Positions 21,467-32,049 of a stretch of DNA of 64,000 nt are shown piece after piece. This DNA comes from Euglena gracilis (Eukaryota; Euglenida; Euglenophyceae; Euglenales), in assembly GCA_039621445.1 (NCBI GenBank), contig CP154954.1:2170001-2234000 (forward strand), given 5' to 3'. The first letter of the stretch is position 1. Each line of letters starts with the position of its first letter. Both the position numbers and the translations under genes were made by a program. Under the pieces are notes generated by a model. That model saw only the letters and a list, made by a program, of their open reading frames with translations. It was not told the origin of the DNA and searched no databases.

Positions 21467-21954
21467 CACGTATATGTCTCCAAAAAATCCCTACCCCATC
21501 TCAAAACCTTCGCACACATAAATGTGATCGGATCGGATCATCGACTGATTCTTGTGTCAGAAGTGCCAAAACAGCGAGACAAAATCGGCAGAAAGATGGT
21601 GAAAATAAAAATGGCAAATTCAGCCAATTCTTGGGCAACAGGTGGTTTGCTTTGCCAATACAAAATTGGGTGGTAAAAATAACATCGTCACAAAAGGGGT
21701 TCATTCTGAGAGTGTGATCTTGGGGTGCAAGTCCGTTCTCCATTGAAATTCCGGCGTAAAAGAGAGTTTGGACTTTTTTTTGCAAACAGGATTTGCACCC
21801 CAAATACAAATTCAGCTGGCTTCGAAAACTCAGATTCACAACACGTTTGGCCTCGGTCAAACGATCAGAAGGCCACAAGGAAACATCTCGATTGTATGCA
21901 TCTGCACTCTTTGGTTTTTTCAAACTACCACCCCACCAACGCCCTGAAAACCCC

Positions 21955-22430
21955 CTAGGGGGTGTCATTTATGGGGGGGTGTCACTTGGGGGTGTTGGGG
22001 TCGCGGGGGGGGGTCGCGGGGGGGAAATGGGTTTTGCGGCAGGTCACGTGTGACTTGTGTGACATCATCGTATCCTCTAAGTTAAGATCCCAATTAGGAA
22101 TTTGCGTGCCATTTGGGCCCCGCGACCCCCCCGCGACCCCCCCCGCGACCCCCCCGCGACCCCACCCTGAGCCCGATTCGGCTTTCCAAAAAGGACAAAA
22201 AATTGCATTAATTAGGAATTTGCCACTCAATTAGGAATCAAAAACATGAAAAATTGGCCCCAAATTCCTAATTGGACCTATTTTTGGAGGAACACCCCCC
22301 TATGTGGGGTCCCCAAAAAAGCAAGGCAAACCCCTTGGGCAGGTCATCGTCTGAAAAAAATTCCAACCTGGGAAGGAGTAGTGTCACTTATGGGGGGGGG
22401 GGTGTTTTCCGGGTGGTCACTTTTCTTTTT
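21955..22430. repeat. G-run element with word TGTCACTTATG
   Basis: TGTCAYTTATG plus a G run occurs at 21963 and 22381, and TGTCACTTGGGGG at 21980. The middle has alternating C7 GCGACC units (22120-22165) and four copies of AATTAGGAATTTG-like words. Architecture matches the TA-flanked families, but I could not fix the ends. Repeated at 61675-62150. Confidence 0.45.
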
Positions 22431-22847
22431 GCAAATGCATACTCCAAACCGGCGATGCAACAGGAAAGGGATTGCATGGTCAAAGAGGTGCTGAACATCT
22501 CCCTCCTTTTTGTTACGCGGCCTTTCTTTTGGGTCTGACACGGGCATTTTTTGAGATATAAGTGGGCGTATGGGTGAATTTGCCGTGGGAAAATGGGCTG
22601 AAAAAAATTATATTGACTTTTCCAACATTTTTTACCATGAAAATTGCCGTCCCAACCCGAAAAATTGGCCAAAAAAAGCGACTTTTTATTCACATTTTTC
22701 GGCTTGGAGGAAGACAAAGTTTCTTCGGAATGGAAGACATGAAGCTTCAAAGAAGGTTGGGTGATAAAGCATCAAATAAAAACACGGGCAAACAATTCCT
22801 TGCAAGGTCGTTCATATTTCCCCCCAAAAAATGTTTTTGGTCACGAC

Positions 22848-22960
22848 ATATAGGGGATATAGGAGATAGACATATAGGAGATATAGGAGGTGGAAAAACC
22901 TGTACCTATACCTATACCTATATCTCCTATATCCCTATATTCCTATGTGCAACCCTGGCC
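22848..22960. repeat. Large hairpin of TATAGGAGATA units
   Basis: ACATATAGGGGATATAGGAG on the left pairs with CTCCTATATCCCTATATTCC on the right, with (TATACC)n between. Repeated at 62568-62680. Confidence 0.7.
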
Positions 22961-23251
22961 GACCCTCCAGAAATAAAACAGAACAGGCATCTCCAAAATA
23001 AATAAAATTTTTGTCACCATTATGAAACATTTGTGATTTTCAGTTCTTGTGGTGAACGCCAAAAGCTCTTTGAAAATCAAACGGGGAGCATTCTCCAATT
23101 CATTCGAACCTGCTGTCATTTTGGGCTCTTTTCCCAAAAAGGGAACTTATGTTTTATGTCCGTCGGTTTGTGAAGGATCACCATAAATATTTGGTAGTGG
23201 ATAATGGTTTTTTGACATGCAATATTTTTTGATTTTGCGATATTTGCGATA

Positions 23252-23424
23252 CCCCCCCCTTTATTGTCCCACCGACCTGCCCCCGGGAGGCCCGACCGGA
23301 CAATAAAGGGGGGGGGACAATAAAGGGGTACCAAAGGAATTTCATTGGCCGGGCCAAAAAAACCCCCCGTCGGCCGGGGCCCAGGGACAATAAAGGGGGG
23401 GGGACAATAAAGGGGGGGGGGTGG
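23252..23424. mobile_element. TA-flanked G-run element, family A (word GGGACAATAAAGG), copy 1
   Basis: 173 bp with TA at 23250-23251 and 23425-23426. Left CCCCCCCTTTATTGTCCC, right GGGACAATAAAGG plus a G run then TGG. The word with its G run occurs four times in direct orientation and once inverted. The middle GGTACCAAAGGAATTTCATT is shared by all copies (26753-26924, 36960-37115, 62972-63143). Confidence 0.88.
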
Positions 23425-23611
23425 TATTGTGCGACATCCAATCTCTAACCTTGCCCACTGGGAGGTTTTCAGGATGCCGCTGCTGCTTCGCGGATCCCGG
23501 TTGGACTCCTCGCCAGATTTACTATTGGAGGCTAGGCGTGCCGCTCGGGGGGGGGGGGGGGGAGGTCCGCCCCCTGCAGCCGCTCGCCCCCCCCCCCTCG
23601 CCCCCCCCGTC

Positions 23612-24385
23612 AGTGCCCCATTTTGGGCCGCCAACTCATTGACTTTGGGTCAAAACCGGGTCAAAAAAGTCGAAAAAATCGCAAATTTTTTTTGCCCGAA
23701 ACGCTGTTTTTTGGCCTCCCGAACCCAGAAAACCCGTTTTTGAGCCAAAAATGAGCGATTTTTGACCCCTTGGCCTCCCGTTTCGGGCACAAAACCCTTG
23801 CATTTCAGTCCAAAGAGCTCCACGGAGTGGCCGGGCCGGGCCAGGCCAGGCCGCCGGGCTGCTGGGCCGGGCCGCCGGGCCGCTGGCCGGGCCAGGCCGG
23901 GCCGCCAGCCGGGCCGGGCCGGGCCGGGGCGCCGGTCCGCCGGGCCGCCGGCCGGGCCGGGCCGCTGGGGCCGCCGAGCCGGGCCAGGCCGGGTCGCCGA
24001 GCCGGGGTGGTCTCCCAAAGAGCTCAGCTCTACGTCGCACGCTGGTTGAAGGGCCCGGTAGCCAAACGGGTAAGGAGGGTGTTTGGCCGGGGACCCCAGA
24101 GGGCCACTTGGGGGTGGTGTCGTTCAGGGGAAGGGGTAATACCGTTGTGGGAGGCACAGCTTCACCCAGACCGTGCCCCGGGCCCAGGGAAACGTCTCTT
24201 TTGGCCCTTGCCACAAGGGTCCTGGCCATTTAGGTCATTTAGGGAGCAACAGAGGCTAGGGTTTTCCGGGTCCGGGAGACCAAAAAACATCGTTTCGGGC
24301 AAAAAAAATTTTCGGTTTTTTTCGACTTTTTCGGCCCGGTTTTGACCAAAAGTCAATGGGTTGGCAGCCCAAAACGGGGCGCTGG
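23612..24385. repeat. Long inverted repeat around a GGCCGGGCC minisatellite
   Basis: The left arm (about 23612-23752) reads GCCCCATTTTGGGCCGCCAA, then AACTCATTGACTTTGGGTCA and on to GCCCGAAACGCTGTTTTTTG. The reverse complement of 24258-24385 follows it closely. Between them, 23825-24010 is tandem GGCCGGGCC / GCCGGGCCG. The arms are ~110-140 bp and ~85% alike by eye. It may be a foldback-type element. In copy 2 the right arm is cut by the window end. Confidence 0.65.
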
Positions 24386-24479
24386 CGGGGCGAAAAAATT
24401 CATTTTTGGCTCGAAAACACTTTTTTCGGGTCCGGGAGGTCAAAAACATGGTTTTGGGCCAAAATTTTTGAGCTCCGCG

Positions 24480-25239
24480 GAGGTGGAGCGAGTTTTTTCA
24501 ACCCTTTCATTTGTGTACGGAAACCTACGAGGGCGCCTGAGCGTGCAAAAAGCAGGCAAATTGGCGTTTATCTTCCGCTCCCTAAGGTGCACGCCTCCAA
24601 TGCTCTGGGTGAAAGCGATTCTGACTCAGACTGATCCGCTCTTTTCATGCCTTGGTCCTTGCGCAGGGGGGGGGAAGGAAATTAAAAACAAAAAAAAAAC
24701 AATTTTTTTGAAAAGAACGGCGGGGGGCGGCAAAGGTAAAAAAAGCCGGGGGTTTTCAAAAAAACGGGGTTTTTTCGGAAAAAACGTGTTTTAAAACGAT
24801 CGGTTAGAAAACGAGCGCCATCCCTGGCCGGCGGCGGAGTTAAAAAAAAAGTGGCAAATTTTCCGCACCGGGTTCCGAGGTAAAGGTTTTCATGTCCTTG
24901 AATAGGGTTTCAAAAGTCGTCTGCTCTGTCCGCGACGTGTGCCTTTACATTTGCGTCTCACACTGCCCTTAACGCCCAGTACGTATGTGATTTTGTTTTT
25001 CTTTTTGTGACTCGGGGCGACGCCCGGGTGGGGGGGCCAGGCGGGGGGGGGGGGGGACGGCCTGGGGGGGAAAGTAAGGGTAGGCACTAAAGGGGAGGAG
25101 GCCCCAGCCACTCCCAGCCGTGGCTAGCCGTGGCTGGTGGCTGGGAGAAAAGAGGAGGAGGAGGTCAGGCTGGTGGCTAGAGAAAAAAGGAGGAGGAGGA
25201 GGTCTGGTCGGTATCTGGCTGGCCGTGGGGACCCCAGCT
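24480..25239. other. No gene recognised
   Basis: GC-moderate sequence with poly-A and G runs; repeats GGAGGAGGAGGTC and GCTGGTGGCT(G)GAGA at 25135-25205 form a small duplication. A frame at 24342-24794 is open but has no motif. Confidence 0.4.
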
Positions 25240-25750
25240 CCGTAGCATGGCCCAGTTCCCACGCGGGTCGAGCTTGCGCACCATGTTTTGCGCGCCGATT
25301 GCAATCGATTCAGCCGCGTTGGGGAGGCTGACGCCGGCCTGCAGCGGGGCGAGTTTGGCGACTGCGAAGGAGTGCTTTCCCCACGAGGCGGCGAAGGGTC
25401 TCCCCGGCTGCGATGGGGTGGACACCGTCATCCTTTTTCCGGAGAGGTGTGAGGTTGGCAGAGCACCACCAGGCAGATGCTCTTGGGGCAGTGCACCGGT
25501 GATCCAGGCTTGGGTGAGCTTGGGGGGGCTTGCAGGGCGGAAACAAGACCGCCACTGCAAACGCCGAGACGTGCTGGAAGCCAGTGCTCATCTCCGACCC
25601 GGGAGAGGTGCCGCCATCATCAAACTGGAAAACGTGACGGACAGCCAAAAAGGCCACCCATGCCTGCCGGACCGACAAGGCCCCGCCTCCGGAATGGGCA
25701 TCTGTGATGGACGTGGGAGGTAGGCGTGTCGCGGTTCGGAGTTCCGTCAT
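25240..25750 (-). pseudogene. LINE reverse-transcriptase N-terminal fragment, inverted and frameshifted
   Basis: Minus strand. One frame has ANLTPLRKKDDGVHPIAAGE then TLRRLVGKALLRS, the region that opens the RT domain in this LINE group (typically L..LRKKDGGVRPIA.GE.LRRLVGK.L). A small deletion shifts to another frame, continuing KLAPLQAGVSLPNAAESIAI then AQNMVRKLDPRGNWAMLR. It ends near 25240 before the catalytic motif A. It faces away from the plus-strand fragment at 25790, forming a head-to-head pair. A dead fragment. Confidence 0.85.
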
Positions 25751-25789
25751 CAGTGTTACGTATTGGCCGTGTCTGAATAGTTGGATCCG

Positions 25790-26282
25790 CCAGATCCTTC
25801 GCAGGTTGGTTGGGAAAGCGCTGCTTCACACTGGGGCTGCCAAAGACCAGGTTGCACGGCTTAGCCCCCTGCAGACCGGGGTCGGGGTCTCTAACGCCTC
25901 TGAGTCCATTGCCATTACGGCACAAAACATGGTGAGGAAGTTGGACCCAAGGGGCAACTTGGCGGTTCTCCAAGTAGATCTGAAGAACACGTTCAACACC
26001 CTCGACCACACTGTCCTGCTCCAAGAGGCGCAGACGCGCACACCCGCACTTTTCAACTACCTGCGGTTCGCATATGGCCAACCCGCGCATTTGTTCAGTG
26101 AGGGGCGAGTGCTATCATCCACAAGGGGCACGCACCAAGGCTGTCCCCTGGGGCCCATTGGCTTTGCGGTCGGGTTTGCACACTATAGCCGAGACAATCA
26201 GCCAACAGGCAGAGTTACTTTGGTCCTCGTGATCCCTGCTGCTTGCCAGGGTGCAGCCCGCACCGCGGCTCTGTGTCGATAC
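25790..26282 (+). pseudogene. LINE reverse transcriptase, part 1 (RT motifs up to B)
   Basis: From LRRLVGKALL the frame gives SPLQTGVGVSNASESIAITA, then motif A LAVLQVDLKNTFNTLDH and motif B STRGTHQGCPLGPIGFAVGF. The Asp of motif A is present; the expected (F/Y)xDD motif is not seen, so part of the palm has been deleted. The frame is interrupted at 26283 by a G-run element in the codon after CRY and resumes in the same phase at 26946. The parts at 26946-27399 and 32922-33296 belong to the same copy. Confidence 0.88.
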
Positions 26283-26284
26283 TA

Positions 26285-26693
26285 AACCCCCCCCAAATAA
26301 TACCCCCCCCGGGGTATTACTTTTTCGCCCGAAGTCCCGGCCCGAGGGGGGGGGGTATTATTTGGGGGGGTTATTTTTCCAAAATTTTCGAAATTTTCCG
26401 AAGTCCCGTAAAACCCAAAATAGCACCCAAAACCGCCCTTTGGGGTCATTTTTTGCACTTTCTTGTGAAATTTACCATTTTTGGAGGTCAGATGAGCCAG
26501 AAAAATCCATTTTTTCCATAATTTGTTGTCAGAAATTGTGATTTTTACCTACATTTTCAGGTCAAAAATCCGGGCCTTCGGCCCGAAACCAGGGGGGGGG
26601 GGTATTATTTCGGCGGCCGAAGTCGGACCCCAAGGGGGGGTATTATTTGGGGGGGGGGGGTGTTATTTGGGGGGGGTATTATTTGGGGGGGTT
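26285..26693. mobile_element. TA-flanked G-run element, family D (word GGTATTATTTGG), copy 1
   Basis: TA at 26283-26284 and 26694-26695. Left AACCCCCCCCAAATAATACC, right GGTATTATTTGGGGGGGTT. The word plus G run is repeated about six times at the two ends. The middle includes CGGGCCTTCGGCCCG, a GC hairpin. Removing it with the next element and one TA rejoins the LINE frame. An eroded relative is at 39425-39740. Confidence 0.92.
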
Positions 26694-26695
26694 TA

Positions 26696-26943
26696 CCATG
26701 CCCCCCCATATAAGACCCCCCCCCGGGATTTTGGCTCCCGAGGGGGGTCTTACCCCCCTCCTTTATTGTCCCACCGACCTGCCCCCGGGAGGCCCGACCG
26801 GACAATAAAGGGGGGGGGACAATAAAGGGGTACCAAAGGAATTTCATTGGCCGGGCCAAAAAAACCCCCCGTCGGCCGGGGCCCAGGGACAATAAAGGGG
26901 GGGGACAATAAAGGGGGGGGGTGGTATATGGGGGGGGGCATGG
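26696..26943. mobile_element. TA-flanked G-run element, family H (word TCTTATAT), hosting a nested element
   Basis: TA at 26694-26695 (shared with family D) and 26944-26945. Left CCATGCCCCCCCATATAAGA, right TATGGGGGGGGGCATGG. Without the nested family A element it is only ~74 bp: an inverted pair of TCTTATATGGGGGG arms with GGGATTTTGGCTCCC between them. Its CCATGCCCCCCC end is shared with family B (33829-34223). Confidence 0.85.
26753..26924. mobile_element. TA-flanked G-run element, family A, copy 2 (nested)
   Basis: 172 bp, TA at 26751-26752 and 26925-26926, nearly identical to 23252-23424. It sits inside the word TCTTATAT of the family H element, splitting it as TCT-TA / TA-TAT, which shows TA target duplication directly. 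Confidence 0.92.
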
Positions 26944-26945
26944 TA

Positions 26946-27399
26946 CACCCATGGACACAAAAAGGTTGCATGCCCAGCTTACGCGGCAACCCCGGTTGAT
27001 AGACTCTGCCAGCAGCCTGCCAACAACCTCGCCTCCGCACTGGGATCCCAACACCCCGAGAGCCAACAATTGCTCACCCCTGCCTCCTTCGCTTCCGCCT
27101 CTGGAAACGACACGTCACAGCGGTGGTGGCAGACCCAGCTATCACGTGCCACGGTGGACGGCCTGCTAAACCGAACCTTGCCAAGAGACCAGGCCCGCCT
27201 GATGGAACAGGCCCATGGTGTCGGTCACGGATGACCCCACGAGGCCCTCCACACGACGATTGACGCGGCAGACTACCGCCCTGGGCTGAAATGGTGGCTG
27301 GGACTGCCCCTGGCAGACTCAACCGGCACGTGCGCAGGATGCCAGAGCGTCACTGATGTCCACGGTGACCACAAGATGTGCTGCATCCAGAATAACTTT
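26946..27399 (+). pseudogene. LINE protein, part 2 (connector and Cys-His motif)
   Basis: Continues in phase after the G-run elements with YTHGHKKVACPAYAATPVDR, then NDTSQRWWQTQLSRATVDGL, and ends with LPLADSTGTCAGCQSVTDVH and GDHKMCC. The CxxC...GDHxxxC block is the Cys-His motif preceding the endonuclease in these LINEs. One in-frame stop lies in VGHG*PHEALHTT. The frame breaks at 27400, inside N-N-F, where the 5.5-kb element is inserted. Confidence 0.88.
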
Positions 27400-27424
27400 C
27401 TTAGACGGCGCTACAGGGTATGAT
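27395..27424 (+). repeat. Left target copy (ACTTT) and 25-bp terminal inverted repeat
   Basis: ACTTT at 27395-27399, then the terminus 27400-27424. GCGGTTCCCA follows at 27444-27453. Confidence 0.93.
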
Positions 27425-27949
27425 GGTTTTTTGAAAAAAATCTGCGGTTCCCAAGCCCGTTTCATGCTTTCTGGCCGCGCACTGGCTGTGAAGGGGAGAC
27501 GCCGATCCAGGAAAGGGGCAAGACCGCGCAGTATTCAGAGGCATTCGGGCCCGATTCCCCGGTTTTTCACCTCCCCCTGGTGCCCACCAGGCCGATGCAC
27601 CCCGCAGGGCAAACGTTGAAAATGAGGCAAATTTACGTCCCCCGTGGGGTTATGCTCTGTGTAGTGCACAGGTGGGCCAAGACACAAGGTCAGGGCCGCA
27701 CCGGCAGTTGGGAATGTCAGGCACCATGTGGCACCGACCTCCACCAAGACAATAGGGGCTTTGTATAGAATGAGGGGTGGTTGGAGGGCGGAAAAACAGC
27801 GTTTTCAAGCCGACCTGCGGGACCGGGGATGGACGCCCAATTTGAAAGGAAAAATCTTGCACTGGGAAAAAAGCCCTTCCAGGGGGTGAAAAAATGCCGA
27901 AAATGGCTCCCCTCCCCGATGCAATTTATGCAGTTGGACAGCACACTTT

Positions 27950-27965
27950 GGGAACCACGGTTCCC
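27950..27965. repeat. Internal palindrome GGGAACCACGGTTCCC
   Basis: 16-bp inverted repeat of the element's recurring motif. Confidence 0.85.
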
Positions 27966-28084
27966 AAACGAGACAGCCGATGCGTTGAGCAGGCTTGGGG
28001 ACAGTGTTCACTGCCCTCCGGGGCAGAAGCTGGGGGAAACACAGCCTGGTTGAAGCAGCAGCATGGGATGCTTTCTCCCCCCAG

Positions 28085-28321
28085 GCAAAACAATGCAAGA
28101 TCTGGTTGGAAGAACGGTGGACCAAGACCTCCTTGTTCTTTGCCAGGGTCTCTCTGAGGTGATGCTTTCAGCGGGGTTTCAAACCAGCCTTTTGATTTCC
28201 TGCCCTCTGGATTATCCCACATGGAACCATGCGTCACCAATTCTAAAAATGCCCTTTTCAGGAATGGCACAAAGAGCACTTGAAGGGGCATGTTGTGCGA
28301 AGAGTGCTTGTCGTGAAATGA
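28085..28321 (+). CDS. Candidate two-exon gene end inside the 5.5-kb element
   Basis: An acceptor CTTTCTCCCCCCAG ends at 28084. The exon 28085-28158 reads KTMQDLVGRTVDQDLLVLCQ GLSE. A GT...TTTTCAG intron (28159-28261, 103 bp) follows, and the second exon 28262-28321 joins in phase as EWHKEHLKGHVVRRVLVVK-stop. Both splice sites and the in-phase join support it. No known family is recognised and upstream exons are not defined, so it may be the tail of an element-borne protein. Confidence 0.3.
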
Positions 28322-29160
28322 AATGAACGAATTTCGGCAAAGATCCCTGTGCAACATCTTTTCATGGGAGGAAAATAAAATGTCCATTGGTAACCCATAA
28401 GAACTGGGAAGAATGAGGAACCAAACACCGATCCCATGAAGAACTTTTCAGCAGCAAGGCTAAGGGGAATGCACTCTGGAAAAGAGATTCGGAAGTTAAA
28501 TTGGGATAGCAGTGATGCTGCTTCTGTTTCAACTTGCAAAAACAGGGTGGATGGTGGAAAGACACTGGCGTGGGATGGAGAACAGTGGTCCTATGGTCTG
28601 GGTATTTCCTCGTGGGCCGCTTCCACTTCTCAATCCACTGTCTACAACCTTCCTTGTTGCCCTGCACATATGAATGTGAATGGGAGCCTCCTGCCCCAAT
28701 TGCAATGGCAGAAGCACATGTAGAGAGGTGCATTGCTCCCGCGGTGATGAGTTTTGTCCATCACTAGACAACCATCACAGATTGATCCAACGGATCCTCC
28801 GAGCTTCCCAGCACGCCATGGTGCACAAAACAAGCGTCAAACATAAGGCGATCCCAATAAAACTGGCGGCCTCCCACATGAGCAGATTCATCTACTTGCC
28901 ACCCGAATCCCTTGGAAGCCCTTGACTTTCGGCTGAAAGCCAAAGAGCAAGAATTTGTAATGTATCAAATGGTCAGGCTGAGCAACAACACAAATAATAT
29001 CTCAGCCCCAACCTTCACCACCAAAAAAAAATGCAAAATATCCCGCAGAAATCTTTGAGATTCTGGATTTCAAACGAGAGATCTTTATTTGATGAACACA
29101 TTGAAAATCATTGGAGAAAAGTGGTCCATTTTTAATGGACAAAAAGGAAAATTCAAATTT

Positions 29161-29175
29161 GGGAACCGTGGTTCC
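29161..29175. repeat. Internal palindrome GGGAACCGTGGTTCC
   Basis: Second internal copy of the motif; the last base differs (GGTTCCT). Confidence 0.8.
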
Positions 29176-30061
29176 TATTTTTTTTGTTTGACAAGAATGG
29201 TCCAGATTGTGTCAGGAGCCCATGCTCCCTTAGAAAGGAAAAGGGGGGAAAGAGGAAATTGTTTGAACCTTAAGAAGGCAGAATGGCAAAAAAAAAAAAG
29301 CTTGAGAAGAAGGGGGTAGGGTCACAGGGGGGCATGGGGGGGTCAAGGGGGGAGAAATGGGGGTTCGCAGCAGCTTTGCAGAATTGTCAAAAAGGACAAA
29401 AAAAATGCTGGAAATTTGCTTTAGACTTGGTGTTTCCTCAACTTCTGGGGTCCCGAATCCGGGTCATTGCGGGTCGGGTCACGGGTTCACAGGGCAGGGG
29501 GGTTACGGGGACGACACCACCAAAAGGCTTGCAGCACCCGGAAAAGTGGAGGCCTTGGTGCGCTTAGTTGTGGAGTGTCCCATGAGGTTTGCATGAAGTG
29601 AGATTCAAAGGCGCGTGGTCTTACCCTAAGCGCCTTTGTTTGGGCCCTTGCAGTCTTCAAATGTGGTCTGTACATTTTTGTTTGGACTCCAGGAGATGAA
29701 CGGCTGTATGTGCTTTTTTGTCTTTTGATGAGTCAAACGAGATTTGCCTGTTGTCAACTTGTAATCCTAGTTTTGATTTGGGGTACAACTGGCCATAGAC
29801 CTTGGAGAATTTAGCAAAATCTTTTTTTGGGGGGGTCTGGGGCCAAAAAAAAACACGAGAAGAAATATATTGCCTAACAAAGGCAACCATTTTAAGTCCT
29901 ACCAGCATCCATGATGCCACACCTTGGATACTGGACAGCAACATGAAATGTTGATTGGAGCAAAATCAGCAAAGCCACAACTGCACAGGTGCGCAATGGG
30001 GAAGAGGCTTCAAACCAAACCAACCACGGTGGATGGCCCACGCCAGGGAAAATGAATGTTG

Positions 30062-30649
30062 TCACCCCTCACTGTGATAGCAAAATTGGTACTGTAATAA
30101 AAACTGTTCTTTTCTCTTTATGGACACAATGGTCCCAAACCGTGATGGAATGTCAAAAATTAAGACCACGGTCCTCAAAGACTGATGAGAGAAACGTTGG
30201 TGTGTGTCCAGCATGCAACTTTTGTTTTGAGTCCTGGGGCTCACACGGTCTGACTCTTTGATGACGGGATTGTTCGCTAGTGGCCGAGAGAAAATCATGG
30301 CTAAAGCTTCTGTACAATGAATACAATTGAGGGAAAAAATCTTCCAAATTGAGAAATTCTGGGATGCCCAGAATTTCTCTGCAAATTTGAATGACAAAAT
30401 GATTTGATGGATGGATTGGAAAATGAGCAATGGAAAAAAATCACCTTCGTTCAAATTTGTTGAGAAATCTGCTTTCTTCGGGGGGAAGACAAGGCTCTTG
30501 TCCAAATACAAATAAGTCATCACACCACATGCTTCAGAGGACACTTCGAGGATAATAACTGGCTTGTTCAAAAAAATATGCACTTTTGAAAAAACGACTT
30601 GAGTTTTGTCATCCAAACTGCACTTTGTTAATTCCTGGGTACCAGCCAA
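30062..30649 (-). CDS. Longest frame in the 5.5-kb element, unknown
   Basis: 195-codon minus-strand frame, AT-rich, with KTQVVFSKVHIFLNKPVIIL then EVSSEACGVMTYLYLDKSLV near the N-terminus and a hydrophobic-aromatic middle. It matches no transposase or other family I can name. A second minus frame is open over 30153-30347. It may be part of the element's gene with introns, or chance. Confidence 0.2.
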   Translation of the reverse strand: MAGTQELTKCSLDDKTQVVFSKVHIFLNKPVIILEVSSEACGVMTYLYLDKSLVFPPKKADFSTNLNEGDFFPLLIFQSIHQIILSFKFAEKFWASQNFSIWKIFSLNCIHCTEALAMIFSRPLANNPVIKESDRVSPRTQNKSCMLDTHQRFSHQSLRTVVLIFDIPSRFGTIVSIKRKEQFLLQYQFCYHSEG

Positions 30650-32049
30650 AAATCAAATTTTTGTTCAATTGTCATGCAGACTTTGGCAGACGTGTTCCCA
30701 TCTTTTTCTTGCCTATTGACATGCACATTCGTTCACATGGCGTACATCACATTAACACCCATGGAACGCACAGCCCACCAAAAATAGCACAAACTGCCTG
30801 TTCCTTGAGGTCATGACTTTCTATGTGCAATGTTCCACGTTCCCTTGTTTGATGACTTTCCAGAGTGCATACTCCGCTCCATCATGCTCTTGCGAGTGCA
30901 ACAATGCCGAGGGCCACATTTGAGTTGAACGATCAAGGGCTTTAACACTGCATGTGGCAAAGGGCGATGTCTTAGCTAAAATGGCTCAGCTAAAATGTTA
31001 CCAATAAAATGGAGTCCCGCGCTTTCCTTCTCCCGTGTTTCAGAGGAGTTTTCAAGCCATTCAACATCGCTTGTTTGCAAACTTAATACACAAAATAACA
31101 GACTTATGTCTGTTTCACCAAGGCACCACATTTCTTTGCCACGGTGGGACAAATATATTTTTGAAACAAAAAATAGTGAATTGATCCCGCAACCATTGAG
31201 CAACCCAAAAGGTGATGTGCAAAAGGACTATTTATGAGTGAACGCCTTGGGTTCACGTTTGTTAATCCCATCCTGACCAACACGGGTGCACAATGACATC
31301 TGATTGGGGGGGGGGTGGAACGACCAAAATACAAAAGCCCTCGCCCCCCCCCTGAGGTGGCCAGAGTTTTAAGAAAGACAATGGCGAAAAGGATTAAAGA
31401 AAATTGAGGTTAGAATATTTCCTGGAGTCAGTTTTGGGTTGGCCACCCTCTGGGATGCAGCTTCCAAACGACGCACATGCATGGTTGCAATTGGGTCCGA
31501 TAAATCACCCACACGGGGACAGCAAGCATACTGATGGCTGGAAGCAGTTTTCCTTCTGAATATACGGCCCAAAGCAAGGTTCTTTGGAAGTGGTTTCTTG
31601 GTTTAACATTGCACAACTGACATTTCACGGCAATAAACTTTGGCGGATGTGTGTCTTGGGTGCTTGCGTCACTGTGCGTCCCAACGCCTCCCTATCGTGG
31701 AAAACCATTGTATTTTGAGGTTTCTTGGTGTGAAAAATGCCACCCTTGGCAAGCAATGGGATAACCGAACTAAAAATGTGGCTGGATCACGCCTCTAATC
31801 CTAACCCAGTTGTTCCTACCGCAGCTAGCACCACAACCTAATTTCAGCACTCCCAAAAGCCGACCGTCGAACTTCACAATCCCTAACAGCATAAAAAAAA
31901 ATTCATTTGGTGCTTTGCAAATGGCGACTTTCCGGTTCACCCTTAATGCAAATCCTGAAGATGCGAGAGGGGAAACAGTTGCAGGCCTTGGGGTTGCAAT
32001 GACCTTCTATCACATGCACTTCTCATGTGTGTGATGTACCACTGTGCCA

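Larger units (their letters stand above)
16481..24283 (+). repeat. 7.8-kb direct segmental duplication, copy 1
   Basis: Matches 56199-64000 in the same orientation (offset 39717-39719). Differences are few: homopolymer length changes, isolated substitutions, and one replaced ~25-base patch (17284-17309 versus 57002-57027). The left breakpoint is sharp at CATGCTCCTTGTGTCGAACC. The right end cannot be seen because the second copy runs off the window. Confidence 0.97.

Noticed and set aside
23825-24010. GC-rich frames of up to 197 codons on both strands
   Set aside because: Gly-Pro-Ala-Arg repeats are produced by the GGCCGGGCC minisatellite in all frames.
24050-24110. Possible tRNA start (CCGGTAGCCAAACGGGTAAGG)
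   Set aside because: Resembles a D-arm, but no anticodon stem or T-arm follows at the right spacing.
30824-30950. Minus-strand phrase CGPRHCCTRKSMMERS, reminiscent of a Cys-rich block in some eukaryotic DDE transposases
   Set aside because: The expected downstream FHCELN-type motif is absent in all frames of the 5.5-kb element, and a different frame is open across the same bases. A profile search would settle it.
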